Below are positions 12,590-23,450 of a stretch of 64,000 nt of DNA, one piece after another. The notes beneath the pieces are model-generated. The model saw only the letters and a program-made list of their open reading frames with translations. It did no database searches and was not told the origin of the DNA. The stretch's first letter is position 1; every line of letters begins with the position of its first letter. The translations under genes and the position numbers were made by a program. Location: the NCBI GenBank assembly GCA_026545765.1, contig JAIFAC010000429.1, positions 1 through 64,000 on the forward strand, in the 5' to 3' direction. This DNA comes from Plantago major (Eukaryota > Streptophyta > Magnoliopsida > Lamiales > Plantaginaceae).

Positions 12590-12825
12590 TAAAATTATAG
12601 AATATTAAATATTTAAACACTATATACATAATTAAAGAAAAGAAAAAACTCGACGTTTACTAAATGGCCGTAAACCCTACCATTTATTTAAATGGTCGTC
12701 AGACACTGCCATTTAGTGAACTCGTCGTATCACACCGCCATTGATAACTGGCAATAAAAGTACAGATCCGCCCTATCCTAATTTTTTCTTTATTATTTAT
12801 GTATATAATGTTTAAATATTTAGGT
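12590..12825. repeat. Imperfect palindrome at inner edge of MULE-1 right TIR
   Basis: ACACTATATACATAATTAAAG near 12616 recurs inverted as TTATTTATGTATATAATG near 12793-12810, enclosing AAATGG-rich segments. MULE-2 has a comparable palindromic core with AAATGGCCGG at the same place in its TIRs. Confidence 0.6.
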
Positions 12826-13017
12826 ATTTTATAATTTTGTTCCAATAAGCAAAGTTTGTTAAAAAATTTCGATGTTTTTAATTGTTGTAATTCGGGATGA
12901 ATCGTGCATGTTAATGTTATTGTGTTCACAGAACGAAGCTTATTACGATTTTACGTTAATGTTATACGATTTTTAAGCGACATTTTAAGCAAGACTCAAA
13001 TAATCGGCCTGCTTAAC
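12795..13017 (-). repeat. MULE-1 right terminal inverted repeat
   Basis: Inverted partner of 6678-6900. The outermost bases TGCTTAAC correspond to GTTAAACGCA on the left with one or two differences. Confidence 0.8.
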
Positions 13018-13509
13018 ATTTATGAAAATTAATGGACATGGTCTAAACAAATATTTTCTTTATTGTCATTCACCAAATATATTATATTCAAACAATCTTA
13101 TGTAGGAATATAAAGTAAGACGGAATGAATTGACAAGGTAACTGATCATATCACATCAAACAAAGCTGTCCCTGACAAAAATTAGAATTTCACTAACATA
13201 ATTTTTCACATATTACATTATAAATTTCTTTTGCGGTGACGAGGTTGGCCTTGGCCCCATTACAACCCCTCAAAGATTACTATTTTGCTAAACTTGTTTT
13301 CTGAGAGATTCAATAGAAATTTTTGTTGGCGGGTTTGCATTCAAAAAAAATTACTCCCTCTGTCCCCAACATAGTATTTAAAGTAGTATTATTATATCGG
13401 ATTGTTGGTTCAGGCCGGGTTCGAATCTCGTTACACAGTATGGAAGGAAGTCGGATACTGAGACGGACTTGAACAACATTAATTGCATTAATTATTAATT
13501 TTGACACAA

Positions 13510-13681
13510 AGTCTCGTGAAAGACGGTCTCTAGATAGAGACGGATTATGTTATCAATAAAACCATCTATATTATTACTTAAAACATCTATGTTGTTAACG
13601 AAATAAGTTTTGCTGTAATATGAAAACAAACATCAATATTGATAACATAGTCTGCTCATCTGTAGACTGCCTTCCCAGACT
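13510..13681. mobile_element. MITE with AGTCTC-type inverted ends
   Basis: Left end AAAGTCTCGTGAAAGACGGTC and right end ending in AGACTGCCTTCCCAGACTT are imperfect inverted repeats around an AT-rich 130-bp core with no coding capacity. A related copy sits at 44180-44414, and a degenerate core is seen near 18890-19080. Confidence 0.6.
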
Positions 13682-15343
13682 TACTCTAATTTAGTAGGGT
13701 TATTTTTTGAAATTCCTAAACTCAACTACCACAGTCCACATAGATGTAAAATGTATATTACTGTACTTCTATATATGTAATGGTACACGGGGATGTCGAA
13801 TGGTGTGGATCTGGAGGTCAAAACGTGGTATATTTGATCAGCTCTCCTGTAAGGTAAGAGCATGTTGTTCTTTCTTGCTCAATTACATTACTGATATCAT
13901 ATACGCATTCGTCCTATAACTTCATACATTATAGCTTAAGGCAGCTTTACGCGAAAAATTTAAAGAATGATAGAATATGTAAAGGTGCAAAAAGGTTTTT
14001 TTAGTGCCAAAGTGTAATTTGTTGAAAGTTGAGATTGCTTATTATTTGTCGCCAGAGTAGCCTTTTTTTGGTAATGTATGAAGCTTTGAATCATAAAACG
14101 ATAAACGATGAAGCTCATGACTAATAAGATTACTCCTCATTACAAAGATTTCTTTTTATTTTAATTTTGACTAGTCAACTATTTTCGACTTTAACCATAA
14201 ATTACTTTTAAAATATAATATTAAATAATTTAATAAAATTATATATTCAAAATTTAATTTTAAATTTCATTATACGATTTTATTAAATCATTAACTATTA
14301 CGCTTAAGAAATTTGCTACTAAAACAAGACAAATGATCACCAAAAGTCAAAATGGAAATAAATCTTTAGAATAAAGGAATTATTAATTATAATATAGTGT
14401 AAGGAATTATGCTATAGGATAATTCATAAAATGATTCTATCACTCTATAATGCAGTAATAATTCAATATTCCATAGTATCATTCACCCACTAATAAAAAG
14501 TTTCAAACTATATCATTTTGTATGCACGGCAAATGACATATGCACGGCAAATGTCATGTGATCCGATAACTAATTATACAGTACATATATCAGTGCATAA
14601 CTATTGCGGGGTCGAGCCGGCCCCTAATCCTATGCGGCCTGTTCAGCCACTTACGACCCTGATTTTTGAGGTCCACGCCAGGCCCAACTCATATATAATA
14701 TATATAATGAAAAAATAAAAATTATTATTTTACGAGGTAAGTTAGACTACTGGTGTCTACTAACAAAATGACGTGTCTTTACGAAACAGAAGCGCTTGGG
14801 ATTATTGAAAATCCTATTTTAAATTTTCTCTTGTCAAATATATTTTTGATTATATATGAAATCTATCTTTTTCATTTTTGGTGTCTTATTTCCCGGGGCT
14901 CATTTTTTATATTTGCATGGGGCTTCAATATTCTTTAGCACGGCCTGAACTATCAAAGTTGTACATTGAATACTAATTTTAAATTTAAAAGTAACTTATG
15001 GTCAAAATTTAAAAATTAATTTAAAAATTAAATGTGTCATTTGCAGTGTGACATTACATAGTTGTGCCTCTCTTGTGTCGTAACTTAAATAAGTATAGTG
15101 TGACATTACAGAGTTGTGCCTCTCTTGTGTCGTAACTTAATTAAGTATAGAATAGCAGTTGAGCAGTTATACGTACACTTTCATTAATTGATCAATGGAT
15201 TAATAGAATATCCCCTAAGATATGATTATAATAAATTATATTACTCTAAGCTAGCCAACCCAACAAATGAATTGAATTGAAGTGTATATATATTTTTTGG
15301 TTGATTATAATTGTTTCACAAATAGATTTGTGAGAACAATATA
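13682..15343. other. AT-rich intergenic sequence
   Basis: No coding sequence is supported. It contains a 52-bp tandem duplication at 15046-15149. Otherwise it is AT-rich spacer DNA. Confidence 0.5.
15046..15149. repeat. Tandem duplication, 52 bp x 2
   Basis: Two adjacent copies beginning GTGTGACATTACA (15046 and 15098), differing at a few positions. Confidence 0.85.
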
Positions 15344-15597
15344 TGTCAAGATATTTCACAAGATTCTTCTAATGCTTGAAGAATTCTACTTACAGTTCCT
15401 TCTCCTAATCTTATACGATCTCTATTACTAATAGTTCTCTAGTATATTTTACTCTTCTTAGTTGTATTGTATTAGTTATCTTTTCCTAGTTGGTTAGTTA
15501 GCTTAGTTTCTGTCTATTTAAACACATCCTAGCTTTGTATCTATTTCACGGTTGTTTATTCAATCAATATATTTTTCCCCAAATTTGATACTTTACA
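15344..15597 (+). repeat. Copia 5' LTR
   Basis: Starts TGTCAAGATA and ends CTTTACA. Matches 17669-17925 at most positions. Contains a plausible promoter segment (CTATTTAAACAC near 15515). Confidence 0.9.
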
Positions 15598-15607
15598 TGG
15601 TATCATG
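15598..15607 (+). promoter_or_regulatory. Primer binding site (tRNA-iMet type)
   Basis: TGGTATCATG directly follows the 5' LTR. It resembles TGGTATCAGAGC, the usual plant Copia site complementary to initiator Met-tRNA. Confidence 0.8.
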
Positions 15608-15840
15608 TTTAAAGATATATATAAATCAATCGCATTTCTTGCGCCTTCTCGTATCGACACCTTTTTCTTCCATCACTTAAGATCCGCCATCGCCTCTTGC
15701 ACGCCATCAACAATTTGCTTCTCCGATCCGTCACCGCAAATCAGTACCTAACACTTGCTTTCTTTGATCGTTCTCATGATCCGATTCGATCGCCTTCTAC
15801 GCTCTTTCTTCAACAAAACACCATCTGCAACTCGACATCA

Positions 15841-17230
15841 ATGGCTACTTCTAGTTCCGTAGCAAGCTCTACCTCCACCTTAATTCCTGCCACCACCTCC
15901 TCTCATGCCACCACCTCTCCCACCGAAGATGTTAATTCTCCATACTTCATCCATCCCGTGATTCACCGTATCCGTTATTGCAGAACCTTCAAAGGCGCAC
16001 AACTACATTGCTCGCAAAATTCGCATATATGGGCTTCACCGTAAAACAAACTCGATTCTTCGATGGCACTATTACTAAACCACCGTATACCTGATCGCTT
16101 TTATCCATCGTCAGTTCGAAAGCACGCGCTTCTTCGATCATGGCTGCTCTTTTCCATTGTTCCTACTATTCGCAATATTCTGCTCTACTTCAAAACAGCT
16201 AAAGAACTTTGGGATGACATCTCACTACAATATGTCAAGAGTGATGGACCACGAATTTTTCAGCTAGAAAAGAGTTTGAGTTCTATGGCTCAACAACACC
16301 AATCCGTTACTGATTACTACAACAATTTCAAAAGCTTATGGGATGAATATGGCACTTATCGTGCACCTCCTACGTGCTATTGTGGTAAATGCGAATGCAT
16401 GATTAAAACGACATCTGATTCCATACAGAAAGGTTTTGCTCTCAAGTTTTTGGTTGGTCTCAATGATACGTATGCACCTCTACGCAACCAGATTCTCATG
16501 ATGCATCCTATCCCGAGTCTATCCAAGATATATTCCATTCTGCTCCAAGAAGAAAGCCAGCGAGGATTGTATTATGGTGCTCATGATGTCAATGATGCTA
16601 TGGTCATGGTCACTAATTCCTACAACTCTGCATCAAGATCATCATACGGCCCAACTCAAGACAAGAAGAGGAATACTGCTAAATGCAAATACTGTGGTTT
16701 TCCCGGACACACAATAGAACGCTGCTTCCAACTCATCAACATCCACCTAACTGGAAAGGTCCTAAGGGTCCGTGTAAATCGACACCATATGCTTCCACCT
16801 CTACAAATAACTATCGTGCTACTGCCAATTCCACTGTTACTCAAACAGATCCCAACACCAATGATCCCTCAGCCTCCAACTATACGCATACTACTCCTGA
16901 TGAACATGTCTTGGATTACTTCAATCCTGAGATGTACCAAAAATATCTCCACTTTGTTCAATCTCAAACTCATGGATCTTCTACTCAACACCATGCTGCT
17001 GCTGCTTTATCTATACCCTCAATTGTTACTATTCATGTTACTGCTACTACCTCTTCTACCGGTACTTCTGTCTATGCCTCATCATCTCAAAATTCTACCC
17101 TTCGTGATGACATTTGGGTTATAGATACCAGTGCTTCAGATCATATGATCTGTAATATCAACCTCTTTCTCACTACTACTACTCCTGTCGACCTTACTAT
17201 TCACCTACCTACTGGTGACACTACCAAAGC
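15841..17230 (+). pseudogene. Copia gag and protease start, frameshifted
   Basis: Gag would form the virus-like particle, and protease would cleave the polyprotein. The likely start is the ATG at 15841 (MATSSSVASS), followed by NSPYFIHP typical of Copia gag. A frame break leads into the UBN2-like gag body (16063-16670) with KELWDDISLQY and EESQRG. The CCHC zinc knuckle C-X2-C-X4-H-X4-C is complete at 16684-16725. After another shift the protease active site reads I-D-T-S-A-S-D-H-M, with Asp at 17124-17126. The usual Gly of D-S/T-G-A is Ser here. The frame ends soon after, where the deletion begins. Confidence 0.85.
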
Positions 17231-17274
17231 TACTCACATAGGAACTGCATAGAGTCATTGATATTGTTTCTTTC

Positions 17275-17575
17275 ATGCGACTCACTTGTCAGTTGGAAGA
17301 GCAAGAAACAACAAGTTGTTTCTTGATCTTTCCACAGAAGCTGAATATAGAGCTGCTGCTAATGCCGCCTGCGAAGGTCAATGGTTGCTATACATTCTTC
17401 ATGATTTGCGCATACCTCATCCTCAGCCTATTCTCCTATATACCGACAACATGTCTACATTTCACTTGGCTCATAATCCTGTTCAACACCATGACTAAGC
17501 ACATCGAGCTCGATTGTCATCTTATCGGGAAAAAGATTACTCGAGGCTGCTCAAGTTTATTCATATAAGTAATAT
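17275..17575 (+). pseudogene. Copia RNase H fragment
   Basis: Contains STEAEYRAAANAACEGQWL and DLRIPHPQPILLYTDN, the RNase H end of a Copia polyprotein. It follows within about 50 bp of the protease fragment, so the integrase and reverse transcriptase coding region has been deleted. Only the C-terminal tail remains after this block. Confidence 0.85.
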
Positions 17576-17668
17576 CCATCACCGATATCTACACCAAATT
17601 TCTTCCTTCTTCTTCTTTTCACAACATGATTTAAGATGAACATGTGGAACATCCATGTTCCTCTTGGG

Positions 17669-17925
17669 GTTCAAGATACTTCACAAGGTTCTCCTAATGC
17701 TTGAAGAATTCTACTTATAGTTCCTTCTCCTAGTCTTATACGATCTCTGTTACTAATAGTTCTCTAGTATATTTTACTCTTCTTAGATGTCTTGTATATT
17801 AGTTATCTTTTCCTAGTTGGTTAGTTAGCTTAGTTTCTGTCTATTTAAACACATCCTAGCTTTGTATCTACTTCATGCTTGCTTATTCAATCAATATATT
17901 TTTCCCCAAATTTGATACTTTTACA
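17669..17925 (+). repeat. Copia 3' LTR
   Basis: Homologous to 15344-15597. It is preceded by the purine tract CTTGGGG. The first two bases read GT instead of TG, so this end is mutated. Confidence 0.88.
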
Positions 17926-19700
17926 ATATATATACTCTAATACTGCCAATGAGGCTCGAATTTTGGTTAGGCTGGTATTATAACCCAAAAGCGCTGATTC
18001 ACGATCGAATGATGAATAATGACCGCAGAATGATTGATATGCGAGATATTTCACGTAATATAATCAGAATATCGATATTCTTAAAAAAATTATGGAGATT
18101 AGTAATGAGACATGAGTATTATTTTTCAATCTTCTAAGCTACTTGAGATTCGGGGCTAAGGTTTTAGAGTTTAGACCTTTTTTTCATTTCATTATTCAAC
18201 TTATCAAAGCAAGTCTCGATAAAAGGGTAAAGCATTTCTACTTTACTCAGAAAATTGCTATTCTCATAGGGAGGGAAATTTAGAATCCCTGAGTAATTTA
18301 TCTTCGACCATCGTGTAGATTACTAATTAGTCCATTTTTAAAATTTGGCATGGGTATGGAGTATAGACGTTTAGTAGTTCATAGATAGATCACCTGTGTT
18401 AGCCGCCCTAACTTTATACGTCACATGTCATGTTTAATTATAACTAGACCATACGTTTATTTATTTTATTTTATTTTTTGAAAAGGGACCATTCGTTTAG
18501 TTCATAGTTCAGACCATAGGGCACGGCTTTAGGCCTATTCGTTCCTCGACTTTTCTTTTATTAAACCTTACGTAATCTTTTAACCAATAATTGCTCCAAA
18601 TATATGATTTTCATTTAAAAATATCAGTATATTTACTATAACAATAGTTTTTGCAGGTCTCTTTTAGATCTTCTGGTTCCTCACGATACTTCTGCAAAGT
18701 CCAATGTAACTTTACTTTTATGTTGATGTAGTGAATATTGTCATTGAAAGATGTATTATGTCAGAATATATAACGTATACAGACAACATTTAAAGATCAA
18801 AAGATTACGAAAAGACTACAACACGCGATAGTAGACAAAACCTCCTGAGTGGGTGTTGTTCTTTTGTACACAATACAGAGCACAAAGCACAAAGTATCTC
18901 GAAAGACAGTTCTAAATAAGTTCGATCTATATTATTAAGAAATTCATCCATATTATAGATCAAAATGTCAATATTTTTAACAGATGATTTTTTTTGTAAT
19001 ATGAAAAAATACCAATACTGAGAACATAAACGTTTTGATTAATAATATCACGATTTTTTAACAATATACGACGTGTAGATAGGCTCGTTTTTTAAACGCA
19101 ATTTTCCGAATCGAATCGAATCAGTAGATAAAATATAACTAAGCAGAATCGAATCGAATCGAATGAAGCTTTAAGTCAAGAATATAGACTAAATTATTTA
19201 TAAACTTTTTTTGGAAAACCTACTCAATCAGCTGAAAAATCATGAATGCACAATTTTATTTATGATGCACTTAATTTGAAAGACACTTTGACAAAAATGG
19301 TCGGAATGTTTCGTGCCACTTTTCCTTTTCTACAAAATAAAGATAAAAAATGAGAGTATATTAGTAATCTTGGAAAAGGAATCTGGTATCAAAACTGGAT
19401 CATTGACAAAATTTTCCAGAAGACCACCATAATAATCCATGCCTATGCTAAACTGCTAACCTCAACAAGTCAACGATTCATAGAGCTTATTCAACTTTTC
19501 CTCGCTATAAAAGCAGCACAAAGTTGTACCATATGATTAGAAACTTGTACACTTACACTCGGAACAAAAAGTTGGGCTTTCCTTTCTCCTTCGTTCATTG
19601 CCTACCAATCCAATTTTCCACTGTCCATTCATTCAACTGCCTATGATCCTCCTTATTCCCGTGTTCTCTACCTGAATTATCTTCTGCTACCTGTTTTCTT
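17926..19700. other. Intergenic sequence upstream of PFK
   Basis: AT-rich with no supported coding sequence. A degenerate AGTCTC-MITE-like core is seen near 18890-19080, and GAATCGAATC repeats occur near 19110-19165. Confidence 0.5.
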
Positions 19701-19714
19701 ATCCTCCTTCTTTG

Positions 19715-19722
19715 TATAAATA
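19715..19722 (+). promoter_or_regulatory. TATA box of the PFK gene
   Basis: TATAAATA lies about 270 bp before the PFK start codon and is followed by a CA-rich leader typical of a plant 5' UTR. Another TATAAAAG lies near 19506. The transcription start is not determined. Confidence 0.5.
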
Positions 19723-19987
19723 AGTAAACGCAATTCTTGCAACCCAATCAAGAAAACACAGTAGAATATTCATATTCAAACCTCTTCTAGAAAGAAAAGA
19801 GAAAACTTGGGCTAGGCTCTAAGCTTTTATTAACATCTCTTATTACCTTATTCAGCTCATCATAATACCCACTAAAGGAAGTTTCAATAGAAAGTAATAA
19901 AGCTCAGCTACGTGTGGAGCAAGTGAGTAAACTGATCATCTCAGAATCAGTTCAAGAAACGATTTTTATTCAGTGAAATTGGCTTCT

Positions 19988-22903
19988 ATGGGTCTGGAGA
20001 TAAGGTCATCACCAGAGCTCAAAATTGCGACTGGAGAATTTGGTTATATTCTCCAGGACGTGCCTCACTTGTCCGATTACATTCCCAATCTGCCTGTAAG
20101 TTGTCTTTTTCTGTACAAGTGTGTTTAGAAATGCTAAATTTGAGTGCTTGTGTAAATGTTTTTGTTGTTATATGACAGACTTTTCCCAACTTTGCAAGAC
20201 AATCCTGCTTACTCAACTGTTAGGTAACTTTATGTCTGCTGATTGGCCTTATCTTTGTAGATTCTGATGCAGAGTTACCCTTTTGCTGATGAGTGTTTTA
20301 TGCCTTCGCAGACAGTTTTTTGTCGATTTTGATGACACAGTTGCAGAAAAGGTCAGACCTTTTTAAAGATTATGGATGATCATGATTGACTTCTTAAACT
20401 TGAATATTGTCTTGAATTGATATTTGATAGTGAGGGTTGCATCCTGATTGTAAATTTGTAATGTCAAAGATTTTAGTTACTTTATCCGGTATTGTATTAA
20501 ATGGATGTGATGTTCCAAGGGGGAATCATTTTATATCCTGTCTTGTCCTGTGTTACAGATTGTAGTTCACAAGGATACCCCACGAGGGATTCATTTCCGT
20601 CGAGCTGGTCCACGCCAAAGAGTGAGTTGATGCTTCTCTTTAAAATAGCAAGGGGTGGATATATCAATTTGTACTGAAATTTGACTGCCTATATTTTCAA
20701 AATGTTAAAGAATGTGTACTTTGTCAGATTTATTTCAAGTCCGATGATGTGCGGGCTTGTATTGTCACATGTGGAGGCTTGTGTCCTGGTATCAACACGG
20801 TTATAAGGGAAATCGTTTGTGGTTTACATCATATGTATGGTGCAAACTGTCTTGGGGATAAATGTAAGTAAAATGGAAGAGAACATGTATGCATTCTTTA
20901 TGTTCTGTGCTTGAACTGAAGCTAATTAAGGAAGTATATATGCAGGGAGGATACAAGGGGTTTTACTCTAGAAACACTATTCCTCTTACTCCCCAAAGTG
21001 TAAACGACATTCATAAACGAGGGGGGACCATATTAGGGACATCCAGAGGTGGCCATGACAATAAAAAGATTGTCGATAGCATTCAGGATCGTGGAATCAA
21101 TCAGGTAACCTTGCCCTTTTCTGTATGTTTGATCGAATATGTGTAGTTGATTTCTGACATTGGTTAAGCTGTTCGTGTTAAGGTATACATTATTGGAGGA
21201 GATGGAACTCAGAAAGGAGCAGCCGTAATTTTTGAGGTATTGCTTGGTTCAAATAGAAACCGTAATTTCTAGCCACAGATAAAACATCTGGTGTCACTTC
21301 AATGTATTTGCCATACTGAAGTATTTAAATCAAAACTATTAAATATATCTGAGTCATATTGTTATCATGCTCTAGGAAATAAAACGACGCGGTCTCAAGG
21401 TTGCAGTTGTGGGAATCCCCAAAACCATTGATAACGACATTCCGGTACATAAGCAATTGGTTTATCCACATAGAAATTGAAGGGGAAAAAAGTGTTTAGA
21501 TGCAAGCTAACTGTTGTAAGCCACATTTATGCTGAATAGGTAATCGACAGATCATTTGGTTTTGATTCTGCGGTTGAGGAAGCTGAACGTGCTATAAATG
21601 CAGCACATGTAGAAGCTATGAGTGCTGATAATGGAATTGGCCTTGTGAAGTTAATGGGAAGATATAGTGGTATGCATTTCACTTTTTTCATGTTTTATTT
21701 GTTCTGCCACAACTTAGTAAACATATTAGTAAAGGAGTTTATCAAAACTGACCATTTTGTTTTGATCCCATCTGATGTGCAGGATTTATCGCTATGTATG
21801 CAACACTTGCCAGCCGTGATGTTGATTGCTGTCTTATTCCGGAATCCCCTTTTTATCTTGAAGGTCCTGGTGGACTTTTTGAATATATAAGAAAGCGACT
21901 CAGAGAACAAGGACATATGGTGATCGTAATAGCCGAAGGTGCAGGACAGGAGTTACTCTCAAAGAGTTTGGAGTCTGAAGATCAACAGGATGCTTCAGGA
22001 AACAAGCTTCTACAAGATGTTGGGCTCTGGATATCACAGAAGATTAAGGTTCAATTCTATTTCATCTTTTATTTTCTTCTGGTATTTTTTAAATTCATGC
22101 AGCTACTTTGTTAACCAGGTTTCATTCATTTAAGCTTTTAAGCACATACTATAAGATTGCACTTGTCAGTATAAAAGGAGGGAAAGTATATCTGTTTTGC
22201 CGAAGCAATCGTTGTAATTGAAGAACAGTGATTTGCCGACTATCCTCAATCTTCATGCGTGTACCACTTGGAATTACTCTATTCTTCAGAAATGTGGCTC
22301 AATAAGAACCTTTACATTCGTTTTGCAGCATCATTTCTCCAAGGAACTTAAGATGGAAATCAATCTCAAATATATAGGTTAGTACTAGCAAGTATAGCAG
22401 CAATACTTTTTAGAGGAGTATACAGCCTATTCTAATTGTGGTTTTGGTACTCGTTCATGTACAGACCCGACATACATGATCAGGGCCATTCCTAGCAATG
22501 CTGCAGACAATGTGTACTGCACGCTTCTTGCTCAAAGTGCAGTTCATGGAGCAATGGCTGGATATACAGGTTACACATCCGGCCTAGTAAACACAAGACA
22601 GACTTATATACCTTTCCATGTGAGTTATTCCTTTAGAAACTTCAACTCTTAACAAATCACAAACATCCATCATCAATCAAGTTTGCAATGAACTATTGGG
22701 AACATATTATTCATTTGAAATTATGCTGGTGCATGCAGAGGATAAACGAGAGACGAAATGAAGTTGTGATCACCGACAGAATGTGGGCGAGGCTCCTTTC
22801 CTCTACCAACCAACCCAGCTTCATCAGTACACAAGATGCGACTACAGCCACCACAGAGGAGGAACCGCATAGCCTTCCAAATGGTGTTGTGAAACATAAC
22901 TAA
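19988..22903 (+). CDS. PFK: ATP-dependent 6-phosphofructokinase (plant PFK3-like), 13 exons, two frame lesions
   Basis: Phosphorylates fructose 6-phosphate to the 1,6-bisphosphate with ATP, in cytosolic glycolysis. Exons: 19988-20095, 20179-20223, 20312-20351, 20559-20621, 20728-20863, 20946-21104, 21183-21236, 21376-21444, 21540-21669, 21783-22048, 22329-22377, 22465-22619, 22739-22903. Family signatures: CGGLCPG, the ATP-type [18 protein letters not shown] with the catalytic Asp, [17 protein letters not shown] and IAEGAGQ. The start gives [10 protein letters not shown] with no obvious transit peptide, which fits the cytosolic group. The total is 1439 nt, one short of the 480 codons expected. 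Exon 2 lacks 2 nt (within TTTCCCAACTTTGC) and exon 5 has one extra G (CTTGGGGATAAAT). As written, the frame is lost at exon 2 unless a different donor is used. All other junctions keep phase. Either a recent pseudogene or sequence errors. Confidence 0.9.
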
Positions 22904-23450
22904 GTCCAATACTAAACGAGATGCAAGATAATATCAGTTTGGGGATCTTAATCTCATCCAATATGTATTAGGCTTCTTCAATGTTGTGTGAAGAAATTAG
23001 TCCTGTTGCGGTCAACTTGTGTGTGTCAAGTTGCTTAATAAGCGCAATATATTTACTTCCTGCATAGTAACTATTTGTAAAATTCAGTCATGAGATCATT
23101 GGAAGGTTAATAATAACCCCTTCAGAAGCATATGAAATCATTAAAATAAATTTCAGGTTAATTCCAAGTTCCTGAGCATTACATGGAACTGTTCATGTTT
23201 CCAAGTTTCAGGTGTAATACGCTGATCTTTTCAAAGGAACTGCTAGAATTGGAGGATCACCTTATATGACTTTCTGAATCTGTGAAGCTTATCAATTTAT
23301 ATGTAGATTCCAGGACCTTTACATACACAATTTTGGAGAGTCAACAGGAACGATGCCCTGTATTAACATTTTCCAGAATTAGATCGAAGTACTATTTACA
23401 AAGAATGTAGATTCTTTGAACAATAAATGGATTGTAACAATGGGGATTTT
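22904..23450. other. Shared 3' region between convergent PFK and GGT
   Basis: Holds the 3' UTRs of both genes, which are tail to tail. An AATAAA-like signal for PFK is seen near 23144. No other gene. Confidence 0.6.

Larger units (their letters stand above)
6678..13017. mobile_element. Mutator-like element with PMD gene and transposase (MULE-1)
   Basis: The two ends are long inverted repeats beginning GTTAAACGCA on the left (6678) and ending TGCTTAAC on the right (13017). About 220 bp can be aligned by eye, including the block GCAAAGTTTGTTAA and its complement. Inside are a leftward PMD gene (7151-9408) and a rightward MULE transposase (9998-12492), divergent from a shared 590-bp centre. MULE-2 (31652-52934) has the same terminal sequence and gene content. 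I see no convincing 9-11 bp target duplication, so the insertion is old or the flanks are altered. Both genes carry frame breaks. Confidence 0.8.
15344..17925 (+). mobile_element. Internally deleted Ty1/Copia retrotransposon
   Basis: A structurally complete but short (about 2.6 kb) LTR element. Two similar LTRs of about 255 bp (15344-15597 and 17669-17925) flank a PBS, a gag region, the start of protease and a piece of RNase H. The direct repeat ATATA flanks it on both sides (15339-15343 and 17926-17930) as a 5-bp target duplication. Integrase and most of reverse transcriptase are missing between about 17250 and 17280, so it must have moved, if at all, with enzymes from an intact relative. 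Frame breaks in gag show later decay. Confidence 0.9.
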
